Positions 12,451-23,622 of a stretch of DNA of 64,000 nt are shown piece after piece (the first letter of the stretch is position 1; each line of letters begins with the position of its first letter). The position numbers were made by a program, and so were the translations under genes. The notes beneath the pieces were generated by a model. That model did not search any database, was not told where the DNA came from, and saw only the letters and a program-made list of their open reading frames with translations. The DNA is from Trichostrongylus colubriformis (Eukaryota > Nematoda > Chromadorea > Rhabditida > Trichostrongylidae), in the NCBI GenBank assembly GCA_963978905.1, contig OZ022260.1:43111551-43175550 (forward strand). Reading direction: 5' to 3'.

Positions 12451-12659
12451 CTACGGCGCTGCGATGACCCGTACGACATCACGGGGCCCTGTGCGTTGAT
12501 GCGGCGGCGAAAGTTGGATGCCCTTTTGCTTAGGAGTAAGCTCAACCGAAGTTTATAGTTGAAGTGAATATCGATCGAACACTACAGAGTTAGTGAGTCC
12601 TTCTGATAGCAGGATTCCGGCACCACTATCAGATAGAACAGAGCAATCTCCGGAAAATA

Positions 12660-13405
12660 GTCAGTAAAGCCTGTTTCACAAGGTATCATTGTCAGGTATG
12701 CGACGACTCCTCAAAACCTGCGTCGGCGTGGAGGGGCTTAAACTGTATGGCAGACAAGGAGGTCGAGGCCTTCTTCCTTCTCGAGTAAAGCGAACAATAA
12801 AGGCATTTACGTGCTGTGTACTGTTCTACTCTGCTAAGCTACTCTTATTCATCAAAATACCACTGAACCACAGTATCACGGTAAAAGTGGGTAAATTCCT
12901 CACAATCAGACTCTAGCGCCCACAACACTCAGTGTATGGGGGGGGGGGGTTTATACCGCTTGTTTTGCAGTGAGAATGCTTCAGGTACTTGGTACGGTAG
13001 ACTTACGAATCGAAGATTCGTGGTCTTGTATTTGACCAGATAATATGTGCTCAATGAGCTAGTCTCGACTCCAGGTACCAAAATTAGTACGCTTCGACAC
13101 GGGCGATAATTGGCTTAATTAGGCCGATGCACCAAGCTGTTGTGGGCGCTAGAGACTGAAGAGATTAGTTCACCTCTTTACAATGATGCGGTGGTCAGTG
13201 ATATTTCGATGAATACGAGTAGCTTAGTAGGGTAGAACAGAACACGTCAGGTAACGCCTTTATTGTACGCGTCACTCGAGAAGGAATGGAACCTCGACCT
13301 CCCTGTCTGCCACACAGTTTAAGCCCCGCCCTCGCCATACGCAGGTTTTGATGAATCATCGCATATCTGGCAATGATACAAGGGGAAGTGAAGTAGGCTT
13401 CACTG
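12660..13405. mobile_element. fold-back element M
   Basis: Two inverted arms of about 250 bp each. 'aaaacctgcg' plus a GC-rich block and 'ggaggtcgaggc' near 12.71-12.77 kb are mirrored by 'cctcgacctccctgtctgcc' and 'cgcaggttttgatgaatcat' near 13.29-13.35 kb. The words 'agcgcccacaacac' / 'gtgttgtgggcgct' mark the inner ends. Arm identity is about 75-80 % by eye. A run of ten Gs sits near 12.94 kb. No coding capacity. Confidence 0.8.
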
Positions 13406-13756
13406 AGTGTTTTGGTGACTGATGAGGAAATGTATGGGAAGGAATCTTAGCTTCTTCGACACCTCTCTATCCATCGGATGGCTGTTGATCTCCGATTGTC
13501 AAATTGCCCATGAAACGTTTAGTGATCGGGCAATCCTCCCCTTTCCCGACTCTTCTATGTTCGTATCGAAATCCTGGCATTACACTTTTGCTTTCTCCAT
13601 TTTTACGTATTTGTATTTTTATTCTCGTGAAACCATGCTTCTGTGATGTCCGGAGTGAATGGTCTAGTCATCTACACTTTTTCTCGTGGGTAGTTTCACC
13701 CATTTCTAATTTCTAGGGGTCAAAGGCACACCACGCTACAATGAGATAAGTCATTT

Positions 13757-14122
13757 ATCTACGTGAAGGCATCGGAAGAAGTAATGAGAAAGCGAGAAGT
13801 GGGAATACGCATTTTCTGAAAAAAAAAAATGCTCCCGCCTCAGAAGAGGTGATGTGTAGCGAAACTCGCATTGAAAAAGCGCGGCTTGTGGTCGTGTCAC
13901 GATCCCGTGGCAGTGCGTGTCGTCCAGCAGTACTGCAGCCGGGCGAGTTGCCGGGCCCCGGCTAATGACGTGGAGGGGCGCGAGAAAGAATCGGATTTTC
14001 GGGCCCCCATTTCTCACCTGTTTTTTTTTTTTTGCCGTTTCATTTCGTTCGTTCTCTGCTATTACACTGTTACTTTCATACTCCACAATCTGCCGAATTT
14101 ACCCCTTCCCGTGTCTTTAAGG
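13757..14122. repeat. MITE family G copy
   Basis: It runs from 'ggcatcggaagaagtaatga' to 'accccttcccgtgtctttaa'. It matches the element at 53.65 kb over its length, including 'gcgaaactcgcat', 'cacgatcccg' and 'gttgccggg'. The end with ttaaagacac is shared with family F. ORFs on both strands here are repeat. Confidence 0.75.
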
Positions 14123-14524
14123 CAAATAGATCCTTGGAAAACTGCTTGGGATGCACCCTCACTGCGGTGTCACAGCGCATCTTCATGGTGCAGTGACCGC
14201 CCGATCTCCACCAAGCTACACCCACCCAACAAAATCACACCTGGCGCTGTACGAACTGATTTCCAACATGCGTTCAAGGCACACCACGCGATAATCAGAC
14301 CAGTGGTTTACTTTCTTGGGGGGAAGGTCCTCAGGAGCTTGTTCGTCTAGGGCCAAGTGAGATTTGGATGGATGGGCGTGGCTTGGTTGTGTTCAAGCAG
14401 ACCCAATACCGTGAGGGTGCACCATGCAGCCGATACAAAGGTGCAGCCTGAGCTGTTATCCTGGTACCTACTTGCGCCTTTCAAGTAAGCCACTATCTGA
14501 CTTTTGCGTGGTGTGCCTTTAACG
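14118..14524. repeat. MITE family C: one fragment and one full copy
   Basis: The full copy, 14275-14524, has inverted ends 'caaggcacaccacgcgataa' and 'tttgcgtggtgtgccttt'. Its middle has 'gatgggcgtggcttggttgtg' and 'ggtgcaccatgcagc'. The part 14118-14260 is an inverted piece of the same family. Other copies lie at 17.4, 31.5 and 32.7 kb. Confidence 0.8.
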
Positions 14525-14889
14525 TGGTGAGAGAGTTTGCCAATCATCACGATAAGATGAAGAAGTTACAATGATTAAAACGACCGGGTATGTATACTTG
14601 AGTGGGATTTTCGCGCGGTCGTCGCGGCGAGCGGCGCCACGGATTCCTTTGCGTGTTGTTGCGTACATTGCAACACTCCCTTCATAGATTTACGCCCGAA
14701 TTATTTTTTAACCAAGATTGTTATCATGTAATGCTATTGTTCGTTTACTTTTTATGTTACTATTTTGTCTTTTTAGAGCACAAAAGTTATTGGTCTTAGA
14801 TAAGATAAACAGCTATTTCTTAAAGGCTCCATGGCGCCAGACCCTTGTGTCCTGAGCGGAATTCCAACCGATCGCGGCAAGTTGTTGAT

Positions 14890-15113
14890 GGGTGACGGTT
14901 GGGACACACGAATCTAGGCCGTGACCCTTTGACAGCCTGTGGCCTTTGCCCTGTTACATGAATAGTTCAGACAATTTAAATATACAACGGAATAGACTTG
15001 CAAGGAGGACACGATTTACATGAAGAAATTGTCTGAATTATTTAAGGCTTAGGTCAAAGGCCACAGGCTGTTACAGGGTCATGGCCTAGATTCGTGTGTC
15101 CCAACCTACACCC
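14890..15113. mobile_element. 224-bp palindromic MITE P with 9-bp target-site duplication
   Basis: The ends are complementary for about 60 bp (gggtgacggttgggacacac against its inverse near 15100), with a second inner inverted pair, cagacaattt/aaattgtctg. The 9-bp direct repeat gttgttgat flanks it at 14881-14889 and 15114-15122. A 9-bp duplication is typical of Mutator-like (MULE) transposition. It is inserted in element O. Confidence 0.88.
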
Positions 15114-15339
15114 GTTGTTGATGGCGCCGTGAGTGCGAAGTCGCAAAGCAGAATTTCGACATAGGTCCACACATCCAAAACAGCCTTATCAGGGCGAACC
15201 AGGTGATATGGTCGAAATTCGAGTGCTACCACCAAGCAAAGACTCGTTTCTGGGCTGCAGTGCTCGCACGAGGACGTTGCTCACTAGGGCTTATTTTTGG
15301 TGTTGCTGGAGCTTTTCGTTCTTCTTTACCTCATTCGGA

Positions 15340-15357
15340 GGGGGGGGGGGGGGGGGG
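15340..15357. repeat. homopolymer G18
   Basis: Eighteen uninterrupted G residues, a potential G-quadruplex or replication-slippage site. Shorter G or C runs occur near 12.94, 35.40, 41.13 and 55.62 kb. Confidence 0.95.
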
Positions 15358-16372
15358 AGGTGTGGGGTGAGTGGGAAGCTGCTCTGCTCTCATACAATGG
15401 GCGCGGCAACGCTTGAACTTCATCGCGAAGTCAAGGAGTAAGTAGCGCCACTACCGAGCACATGTTTCAAAGGGAAATTTTTGATTCAGGCCCTTTCATC
15501 CTTTCATATACATATATGCTCGCCTGGCTCGGACCAGATTTTTTTACGGATAAAAGTCTGAAATATTATGATCGACTGGCCTTTATAAGGCTACGCTGAG
15601 CTGCTAAAATGCTTCAGAAAAGTCGGTTCTCAGAGGCTTCGATATTGAGGACGGGGGCAGAATTAGTTCATCGTCCCGGGCGCTGTTCCTTTTGAAGCTC
15701 TGGTGAGTATCGCATGCTGTGCCTCACAGTTACCTCTTCAATATTATTCCCAACTCTATTGGATTATTCGATGCGGCCCTAACGTTAGATACATTGGCCC
15801 GATATGTCCTCATCCCTTGTATCCTCGTAGCGCGATTTTCATCCCATACAACATTCCATTTTCTTGGAAAGGGGAGCTTGTAGGCGCTCTCAAGCTGTCT
15901 CTTCCTCCATTAAAAAGACTAACTTATGAATTTAGAAACTATGCCAGCGTTCTATACCTTTACACAATTGCGCATATTTACATAGAGGCTATTCACGGGT
16001 GTACTGCTCAAATGCGGTGTGTAGCCTTAAGTCAAATTTTCGCTTTGCGGCGTCGCACTCGCGGCACCATGAAGGCGACTTGTAGCGGTCAGTAAGAATT
16101 CCATTGAGGGCGCAAAGGGCTAGTACCATGTAGGTCCTTCAAAGAATCAGCTGTTTATCTCATTATTATCAGAAAACAATGACTGTTGTACCCGAAAAAG
16201 AGAAAATAATAACATTAAAGTAAAAGAAACAATAACGGTACATGATAACAACCTTGCTCAAGAAATGATCAATTTAGGCGTAAAAATTTATAGGGAGCGT
16301 ACGCAATGCACGCAATAACACGCGGCGAAATCCGCCGCGCGGAAATTCGACTTAAGCCTACACCCTTCAAAT

Positions 16373-17429
16373 GCGAATGTCTGTTATATTGCGAATTCTT
16401 CAATATCTATTACGCATAAAAAGAACGGCGCGGCGGGTTTTACTAAAATAGTGAATATTGGGGCATTACCCGTACATATAGTATACCTTCCGTTCTGAAT
16501 ATCTTTGCAAGCTACCGATTCAGATGGGGTTCTCGGAATAGTGCCATGAAGGGCACTCACAGACGTCTAGGGAAACACCACTGCCCCCTATGGGGACAAA
16601 ATACACCCCTCCCGTTTTTGGCCTCTACAGTAACAGTAACTGTTGCCGGACTGTTTACATATTTGCACTGTGTTTTATTGTTACATATGCGTTCTGCGCT
16701 CGTATTCTTACCTGAAGTAAAACGATATTTACCTCACATTCGCTTACTCGGGTTAGCTATGAAATAATACCCTTCGCTTTTCATCTTCCTATTGAAAACT
16801 TGGATTCCAGCGCTTATCGCTGACATCTGCAGGTACGGCCCTCCTTCTGCCTAGTCAGGTACGGCCACCTTTCCCCGTCGAGGAATCTCGACTACCGGTG
16901 TACCCTGATACGGGGGGAGTTGCGCGAAGCTCTGATAAGGGATCATAAATCGTCGCTAATTTTGCATTCTCTCGGGACTTGAAATAATTGCTGGAACTCC
17001 ATTATGTCACTAGATTGACTAGAGCGGTGCGTCGTGGATGGTCGTTGTGTTTCGCTGTTTTCAACTGTTTGGACAATCGCCTGCGTTTCGTTTTTATCTC
17101 AAGAATAAGCTCGTTGAACGATTTTTCAAAAGAGAGAATTTGCACATTAAAGGCACTCCTCGCGAAAAATTGTGAGAGCCACGCGCGTGTTACAGGATGT
17201 AGAGGCCCTGGTTTATCCACTAGTAAAGAAAAATGAATCGAAACCCTTCACAACTACCAAGAATAAAGCTCCCTGCCATCGGTCTTCGTACGAGTATGGG
17301 AAATTGGAAATGAGTTTTTGCTCGATAATATCGCTCAAAATGCTGCCGTATCACCTGTTCTACTCTGTTGAAGCTACCTTCGCTATTGATACCGCTGCCT
17401 TATCTTGTCTTATCGCAAGTTTCCCTCTC
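16373..17429. other. no gene seen; repeat S inside
   Basis: Nothing convincing is coding. About 17.0-17.23 kb (with 'ctcgttgaacg' and reverse-strand SFNEL codons) resembles a short stretch at 10.75-10.83 kb in the first intron of the small minus-strand gene, so it is probably a dispersed repeat. Confidence 0.4.
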
Positions 17430-17614
17430 GTCTAAGCCGGGTGTGATTCGGCTCGTGGGCTCAACACGGCTCAGGTCCACCAGGATGTGCGTGGTGGGGA
17501 TGACCGTGGCGCCGCGAAAAGGGTGCAAACTTCCCAACCATTCCAAGGTCTACCTGCCCTGAGAAGGTAAAGACGGTAAAGACCACTTTGATTATCGCGT
17601 GGTGTGCCTTTAAC
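17430..17614. repeat. MITE family C, right-hand part
   Basis: It begins near 'gtgtgattcggctcgtgggc' and ends 'attatcgcgtggtgtgcctt' followed by TTAA-like sequence. The left end is missing. Confidence 0.75.
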
Positions 17615-17766
17615 TGCCTGTATGCACCGAGAGCATAGTCCCGAGTGCTGCAGCTGTCCGTCATTTCATTGTTATTTATCCTACCTTTACTACCATTTTT
17701 TCCCTGAAGCGAGTTTTTGCATCTGGGTTTGAGTCAGCTAAAACCATTTTATATGTTATAAGTTGA

Positions 17767-18036
17767 TGGGGATGGAAGTGGTGTAGTAACAGGTGGCGCA
17801 GTCTCATGGCGCGGGGATAAAATACCGCAACAACGCCTTTCCGTCATCCAGAGTAGGTGAGTTGGCACCAGAGTCGCCTGGGAGGATGAGAACACTCACT
17901 TGTACATCGCCTGGCCCCCGTAGGGCAATGTATAGGCCGAATCCTATCCACCTGACACCACGATTCCGAATGGAACCAGAATGTTCGGCGCATCCCGACA
18001 AGGGATTGATGAACGCCAAAAACTTCATCTTTATCC
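17767..18036 (+). mobile_element. candidate tRNA-derived SINE J, copy 1
   Basis: Shares its whole length with copies at 41.43, 42.19 and 45.42 kb. It opens with a Pol III A-box-like tggtgtagtaacaggtgg. About 40 bp on, the B-box position is degraded (gataaaata). It ends with 'aacttcatctttatcctt'. No terminal inverted repeats are seen. Confidence 0.65.
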
Positions 18037-18856
18037 TTGAGTACGTCACGTGGTCGCTACATTGCATTGATTCTATATTTTATTTTACGACATTGCGTTC
18101 CAGTTTTTGTCTCCATCTTAGCGCTGTACTCACGGTGGCACTACATTTGTAGCCAAATAGAAAGGAACTCCGACAGGGTCGAGCATGGGATGAGCACTCC
18201 TCATGAGTGGGGTCGCATTCCGGGTCGAAAAAGAGTCGTTTTTTTGAAGATTCTTCAAGTGATACGATTAGCTTCTTTCAGTGACTTTCAGCCTTTCACC
18301 CGATATTTGAAGGCGATGTTCTCAAAAAAAGCAAAAAATAGATTGTCGAGCAGAGTCGTGGGGGCGTGATTCTCGAAAATTTTGCAGAGCGCAACGTGTG
18401 GCTCTGCCCGAAATGGGTTAACCACTTTTGACGTAATGCAAAACCTGCTTGCCGGCAAAAGGAAATCGTTCTTGCACTCCAAAGCTCCTTCCCCAAGCTT
18501 AGGCAAAAGCCCACGATAATGGCCTGATGCCCCCGCGCATTCTTGTGTAGTACGGTTGCTCATCACTGAAACTTGTTTTCTTGACGAATTTCCATCGCTC
18601 ACCTTCAGCTCACAAGAATCGTTTCATGTATCAGCTAGACTGGGGACAGCTCTGATTTCCAAGCTCTCTAAAAATAACCTTCAAAATTTGTGTTCTTAAT
18701 CTCAAGTGATCTCCACTGTTTATATGGATTCTCAGTGGGATGACAACAGAAGGTTAGGCTGCTTTTTCCTTCCTCATGGAACTTTACTCAGGGGCAAGCA
18801 CTAGTTGGACAAAGCTGTCGAAGGAGGGGTCGTATTTGGCCCAAAGGCGTGAGCAT
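18037..18856. other. no gene seen
   Basis: Only short ORFs on both strands with no recognisable family and no paired splice sites. GC content is similar to the surrounding repeats. Confidence 0.4.
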
Positions 18857-19352
18857 ATACAGTAGCGCTCAAAAGTCTTCGGCCAAACACTTTTTTGTCA
18901 TAACTTTTTTCTACTTGACCAAATTTGACAAAACTTTAATATGTGGTGCCTGAACCCATTGTCAACATTTCCTCCTACTTGAGTGCCCCTTGACTCTTTT
19001 CATGGTTTTTTACAGGAATTCTATAAAACCACAGAAAAGAAGAAAAAAGCCTGGTCAAGGAAAACGGTTTTCTTGCAAAAACAAAACGAGCAAGCCTCAG
19101 AGAAGATCAATATTTTGTAGAAAGACCACGACTTTTGATGACAGCGGCACAGCGGGACGGCATAGCGATGGCACTCCAAAAACAAAAAATTTCATATAAC
19201 CACGTAACCTACACCGTTGAGTGCCAAAATAGTATATTTAGTATGAAGTGTCTCCAAGTACAACATACTAAAATTTCTTTTGGACGGGTCCAGTCGCAAA
19301 AAAGTTACAAGTGAAAAACCATTTGGCCGAATGCTTTTGAGCGTTACTGTAT
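18857..19352. mobile_element. Tc1-type non-autonomous element E1
   Basis: The terminal inverted repeat cagtagcgctcaaaagtctt is paired with cagtaacgctcaaaagcatt (inverse of the right end), about 28 bp long. TA dinucleotides stand at both outer ends. The interior has no transposase. The termini match element E2, making it a deletion derivative or MITE of that family. Confidence 0.85.
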
Positions 19353-19402
19353 TTGCTAGTCTAACCGAAGAAACTGGCGTGGAGAAAGTCGTGAAGAGGA
19401 GG

Positions 19403-19665
19403 GCTTGAAAAGGAAGAATGCTGATCCAATCATTCTCTCTCACTACCAAGCATCTTCCAGAAATATGGGAGCTCTACCTGCTTTTTTTGACACGATGCTT
19501 GACCCAGTTGCTGCCTTCCATTACTGCAATCGAATATCAGCCAATCATCGCCACGAATGGTTTCTTTTGATAGCTTCTAGAACTTCTCAACCTTACGGAA
19601 TCGATGTCATCGCAGGTGTTCACACCAGTACGTCATCCATTTCCAATACATTTTTGCTGACGTAG
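19403..19665 (+). other. unassigned 86-codon open frame between two Tc1-type elements
   Basis: An open frame with protein-like stretches (PAFFDTMLDPVAAFHYCNRI) ends close to a possible donor, cag/gtgttc, near 19617. It may be remnant coding DNA of the Tc1 family or chance. I do not recognise it. Confidence 0.2.
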
Positions 19666-20160
19666 GTTACAGCTTTTCTCTAGCTGGCGCCAACAACTTT
19701 TTCTGCAGGAGTCCTACTGCTCCCCTTCAAATGAAATTATAGAGAAGGACAGGAGCTTTGCACATTTGTGCACCTCCTCGTTGCCTTCACCGCGAGTACC
19801 CTCCCCCTCCCCACACACCTACATACATACCATCGATACCGAATGTCTACCTCTCTTATGCAAATATTATACTATTATATATACAGTAGCGCTCAAAAGT
19901 CTTCGGCTAAATGGTTTTTCATTTATATATCTTTTTTGCTGGACCAATCTAAGCGAAATTTGAGGTAACTGTAACTGATGGTAGTGCATAGGAAATATGC
20001 CGCTGTGACACGGCGACACGGCAAAAGATACGTGTTTATATACAAGTTTTTGTCATGGCATCAACTTTTTCTTACTTTTCATGCTTACCACGCCTTAAAT
20101 TTTTCCTTCCCAAACCTATCGTTGACGCTTCACTGCGGTCTCTGTGACAGCTGGTGCGCT

Positions 20161-20624
20161 TAAAGGAACCGGAAGGGGTCCGAAACAAGAGAAAAATACA
20201 AAGAAATGAGCATTTCGTAACGAACGCAGAAGGTTAGAAGCGATAATCGGTGAAAAAACCCGAACTCAAAAGTGCATCGCTGCGGTGTGTGTTCGCGCCT
20301 CATTCGCATCATCGCACTGGCGTTCCGAGTTGTCCGCTGTAGGAGACGGCCGCGGGCCAACTTCAGTTGTAGCACCTGACTCCCAGCGCAGTGGAGTGGC
20401 CATTCCCAACTACATTAACATTCATGTAAGTACATCTAGAAACAATATAAGAAAGAACAAAGGAGAAGGTAAAAGGAATGAACAACTTTATAATGGAAAC
20501 ATCTTCTCTTGGCACCATGCCAAGGCGTCAAATTGGCGAGTTTGTGCAATGGCGGTCACTTGAACTCGTCCACACTACGTCTGTTCTACCGTAAGCCAAA
20601 ATTACTCCCTTACGGTGTCTTTAA
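20161..20624. mobile_element. MITE family F copy nested in the Tc1-like element
   Basis: Bounded by TTAA on both sides, with inverted ends ttaaaggaaccggaaggggt and ttaaagacaccgtaaggg. It matches 35775-36210 almost throughout, including 'catttcgtaacgaacgc' and 'ggcgtcaaattggcgag'. The TTAA flanks suggest piggyBac-type insertion. Confidence 0.85.
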
Positions 20625-21560
20625 GGTCATTGCTAGGAAAGCAGAAATCCGCCATCGTGTACGTGAGGCGACGCGGAAGATGACGGAATCTGAAATGAAA
20701 GTCAGCGCTATTTCAAGTATTGTGGAGCTTTCCCATCGAACTTTTTCGTCGATTCTCGAACGATTAGAGGTTGGAGGTACTACTTGTAACGCAGAGAGAA
20801 CGGGAGAACTCTGTTCTGCTTCTTTCATGCAAGACAAACGGACCATTGGCCGTTGATAGTCATTCCCCATCTCACGGCTGTGAACATCGTCGCTAAGTTT
20901 TCTGGAAGAGATGACAGTAAAATTGGTCGACAGAATGTGAGAGAGGCCTCAATGATGTTGGAACCTAGGAACAACTTCCAGTCAAAAAACCGTCTATAAC
21001 ACCCAAGTATAGAAAAGCTAAAAGCCCCACTGCGTGACTGCATGTCACCTGGACTGTAGCGAATTGGGACGAAGTCCTTTGCACCGATGAAAGCAAGTTC
21101 AGTTTTTTTCAAAAGTGACGGGATCTGGTATGCTGCTGGATGATTCTACTGCAAGATAACGGGTAATATTATCCCAGCGCCAAAAGTCACACCTCGCTAG
21201 TGGCCAAGCCAACCTCCAGACTTGAATCCAATAAAGCCCATGTGAAAGAGCTTGAGAAAGGCAGAGCGCCCAACTAGTAGGAGAATGTAGTGCAATTATT
21301 AAAGAGCTCATAGACTCTAAGCCAATCCGAGGTGTCGCTGTCTTTGAAACTCGCGGTTGTTCTCGAAATATTAATGTTTTCTTTGGTTCGCCGGTTTTGC
21401 ACTTTGGGAGAAACCTATATTTCTTGACCAATTTACCGTTTTCTCGACGATTTTGTAATAAATGCTTGTTAAAAAAAGAAAAGAGTCTAGTGGCACTAAG
21501 TGGTGGCAAATATAAACAATAAGTTTGAGCACAACATACCAAAATTTTGCCCTATTTGGT
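20625..21560 (+). pseudogene. Tc1-family transposase pseudogene
   Basis: Readable in order: a helix-turn-helix-like part (HRVREATRKMTESEMKVSAI, RTFSSILERL), the second DDE-region block WDEVLCTDESKFSFF at about 21065-21103, then WPSQPPDLNPIKP at 21201-21239. The last is the Tc1 'SPDLNPIE' motif with the following E changed to K. Many stops and frameshifts make it inactive. The MITE at 20161-20624 abuts the 5' side of the readable part. Confidence 0.8.
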
Positions 21561-21739
21561 GCAGCAGGAAAAAAAGCTATAGCAGAAATGTTCGGCTGAA
21601 GACTTTTGAATGCTTTTGTATACTTATTGATTGCCTGGTTCAGTGTATGTAGGCTTTCCACGATACTCTTCCTCGCTGCTCTCTGGAAATTCCAGCCAAT
21701 ACTTCTATAGTTCCAAACTGATTGCTATATTACAGTAAG

Positions 21740-22745
21740 GCGCCGTCCACAGTGGAGGAAAGGGCGTAGGGTTGTACCTGACAAGGGAAGGATCCAAGGT
21801 CGAAGCGGCCGTTTGTGATGGGATACATGTGGTCCGACGTATATTCCCACGCTGATCTCGAATCTGTTTTCCGAATTTGCAAAACGTTCTCTGAGCAGAA
21901 TTGCAAGGTCCTTAATCATCGAACGTCGGGTCAAGTACACTATAGCAGAGTGGAATGTCAGCAGAAAGGTAAGTGTCATGTTCCATAAACTGTAAGCAAT
22001 GGTCCGGTTCCTTGTGGAGTCGCAATTTTTGTATTTAATTGAACTTCTTCTACTGGCTGCGGAAGACACTTGTGTTTTGATATTGCCGCGCTTTGAAGCT
22101 ACTTTTGACATGATACATACTCGATTTGTAAGCTGAGCACTTTTCGCAACAAATACTCTCGCAGATGCAACAAGCTTCAATTAACCACTTTTTCTTACCA
22201 TTCAGGGCGATGTAAGCGAGTGACGGCTCATGTAACTGCACAGAGCATCGACTTTCCAATTTCGCGACTTCCTCCGCATCTTTTCGCTTGTGTGCTTCCA
22301 ATTCTCTGCCATAAGTTTAGGGGATTGCTTTCATACTCATGGCAATCTTCTGGTTACTAATGCTCCCACCCGTAGAACTTTAAAACGCCTGCATAGCGCA
22401 AGTATCAGAATAAGTGTGTTTTCTGTAGCCAGCAGAAGAAGTGCAATAAGGCAAAATCGGGGTCAGCATGAAGACACATCGTCTCCAGTTCATGGAGCGT
22501 GATACTTACCTCGTTCCCAGACGACTGCTAATAATCCCCTCTTACTGATGTACTTGGCCCAACGTTTATTTAGAAAGACCTTGTAACTGTGTTCAGAGAA
22601 TCGTTTTGCAAATGTGAAAAGCAGATTACAGATCACCGTGGGAATATGCGTCGGGCCATATGTATCCCGCTACAAACGGCCACTTGGGCTGGGGTCCTTC
22701 CCTTGTGAGAGCAGCGGGCCAGGAAATAAGCGACTTCCTTATTTC
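21740..22745. mobile_element. large fold-back element K
   Basis: Collinear inverted words occur on both sides of a centre near 22.25 kb. 'aacttcttctactggctgcg' near 22.04 kb pairs with the inverse of 'agccagcagaagaagtgcaa' near 22.43 kb. 'gggatacatgtggtccgacg' near 21.82 kb pairs with 'cgtcgggccatatgtatccc' near 22.66 kb. The 151- and 97-codon ORFs here are arm sequence. A fragment is in the sin-3 intron at 4.4 kb. Confidence 0.78.
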
Positions 22746-22929
22746 TTGCTCCACCGCTTGAAGGTATTATAGGAACGAGTCCCCCACCTCTCCACTGAAA
22801 GCATTGATTTGGAATCGGTAAATCTGCAGCTACCGTTCGTACCAGATCACAAGTCGCCAAGAAAAATGTCGAACCATTCAAGGGGAGAAAATGAATAACT
22901 ATTTGAGGACGAAAGGGGGACTTCATCTG

Positions 22930-23405
22930 TCTAACCCACCGTCGTCTTTATCTACAACTAGCACTTTGAATGGCTGGAATTATTGCAAAATCGCTTATAA
23001 CGAGAAAGGCGAATTTGATATTTGTCGGGGTGTCCTCTGTGCAATCCAGGAATGGATAATATTATACACATTTTTTTTGGAAACACTATATCGCTTTTCC
23101 GCCCAGTCGATAGAAGGTGATAAGGAGGGGAACATCTTCAGTGCTCATTTTTATCGCTTTCAGCGACGAAGACCTATAATGGGATGGTTTTGAGTCTGGC
23201 TCTATCCTCTTAGGTAGCGGTCAGAGTTGGCGAACGCACACGCGATTCCTACGATCATGCGAAAGGGAAAAATACCTATCGATTGAACCGCTTTCGTACT
23301 CAGCGGTGCCAGCGAGAAGACGTGGCTCATTGCCTCCACGTTCCCGCTCGTGCCGCACCGCCTCGCTACCTAGAAATTCAGGCACGCGTTGCCGCCGGTA
23401 CATGT
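22930..23405. other. no gene seen
   Basis: Short frames only. The stretch contains 'ccgctttcgtactcagcggtg' and GC-rich inverted words leading into repeat I at 23.4 kb. Confidence 0.35.
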
Positions 23406-23622
23406 GCAGGGGTGTATGCCATAAGGGCAGAGAATTCGCGTATAGCGCGCGACAAGATGGTGCCAGCTAGTTGTACCGTATTGGTTGAAGTGATTACACC
23501 AAGAAAGAGTGTAAGGCGCCGTCACACTTCAGGACCATCCAATACTGCGCGCATAGCTCGTACCAACACGTGGCACACCGAACACTGCAGAGAGAATTTT
23601 CTGTCCTAATGGCATACACCCT
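23406..23622. repeat. palindromic repeat family I, copy 1
   Basis: The ends 'gggtgtatgccataagggca' and 'cctaatggcatacaccctc' are mutual inverses. Related copies lie at 44.27 and 54.17 kb. About 215 bp, with no coding capacity. Confidence 0.75.

Larger units (their letters stand above)
14588..16372. mobile_element. fold-back element O with about 260-bp terminal inverted repeats
   Basis: The left arm (14588-14845) and the inverse of the right arm (about 16100-16372) share 'gttatcatgta', 'gataaacagct', 'gcgtgttgttgcgtacattg'-type words and 'tatgttactattttgtcttt'-type words in the same order. The 1.25-kb interior holds no recognisable transposase. It carries MITE P and an 18-base G run at 15340-15357. 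Confidence 0.8.
19882..21621 (+). mobile_element. Tc1-like transposon E2, interrupted by MITE F
   Basis: The left end cagtagcgctcaaaagtctt and the inverse of the right end (aaagcattcaaaagtcttca) form imperfect terminal repeats. The element is 1.74 kb, or about 1.27 kb once the nested MITE at 20161-20624 is subtracted, close to usual Tc1 size. It carries a decayed transposase at 20625-21560. Confidence 0.82.

Noticed and set aside
13871..14350. 159-codon + strand open frame
   Set aside because: Lies across MITE families G and C; open by GC-rich palindrome composition.
21099..22180. 147- and 151-codon minus-strand frames
   Set aside because: Reverse-strand shadows of the Tc1 transposase relic and of fold-back K.
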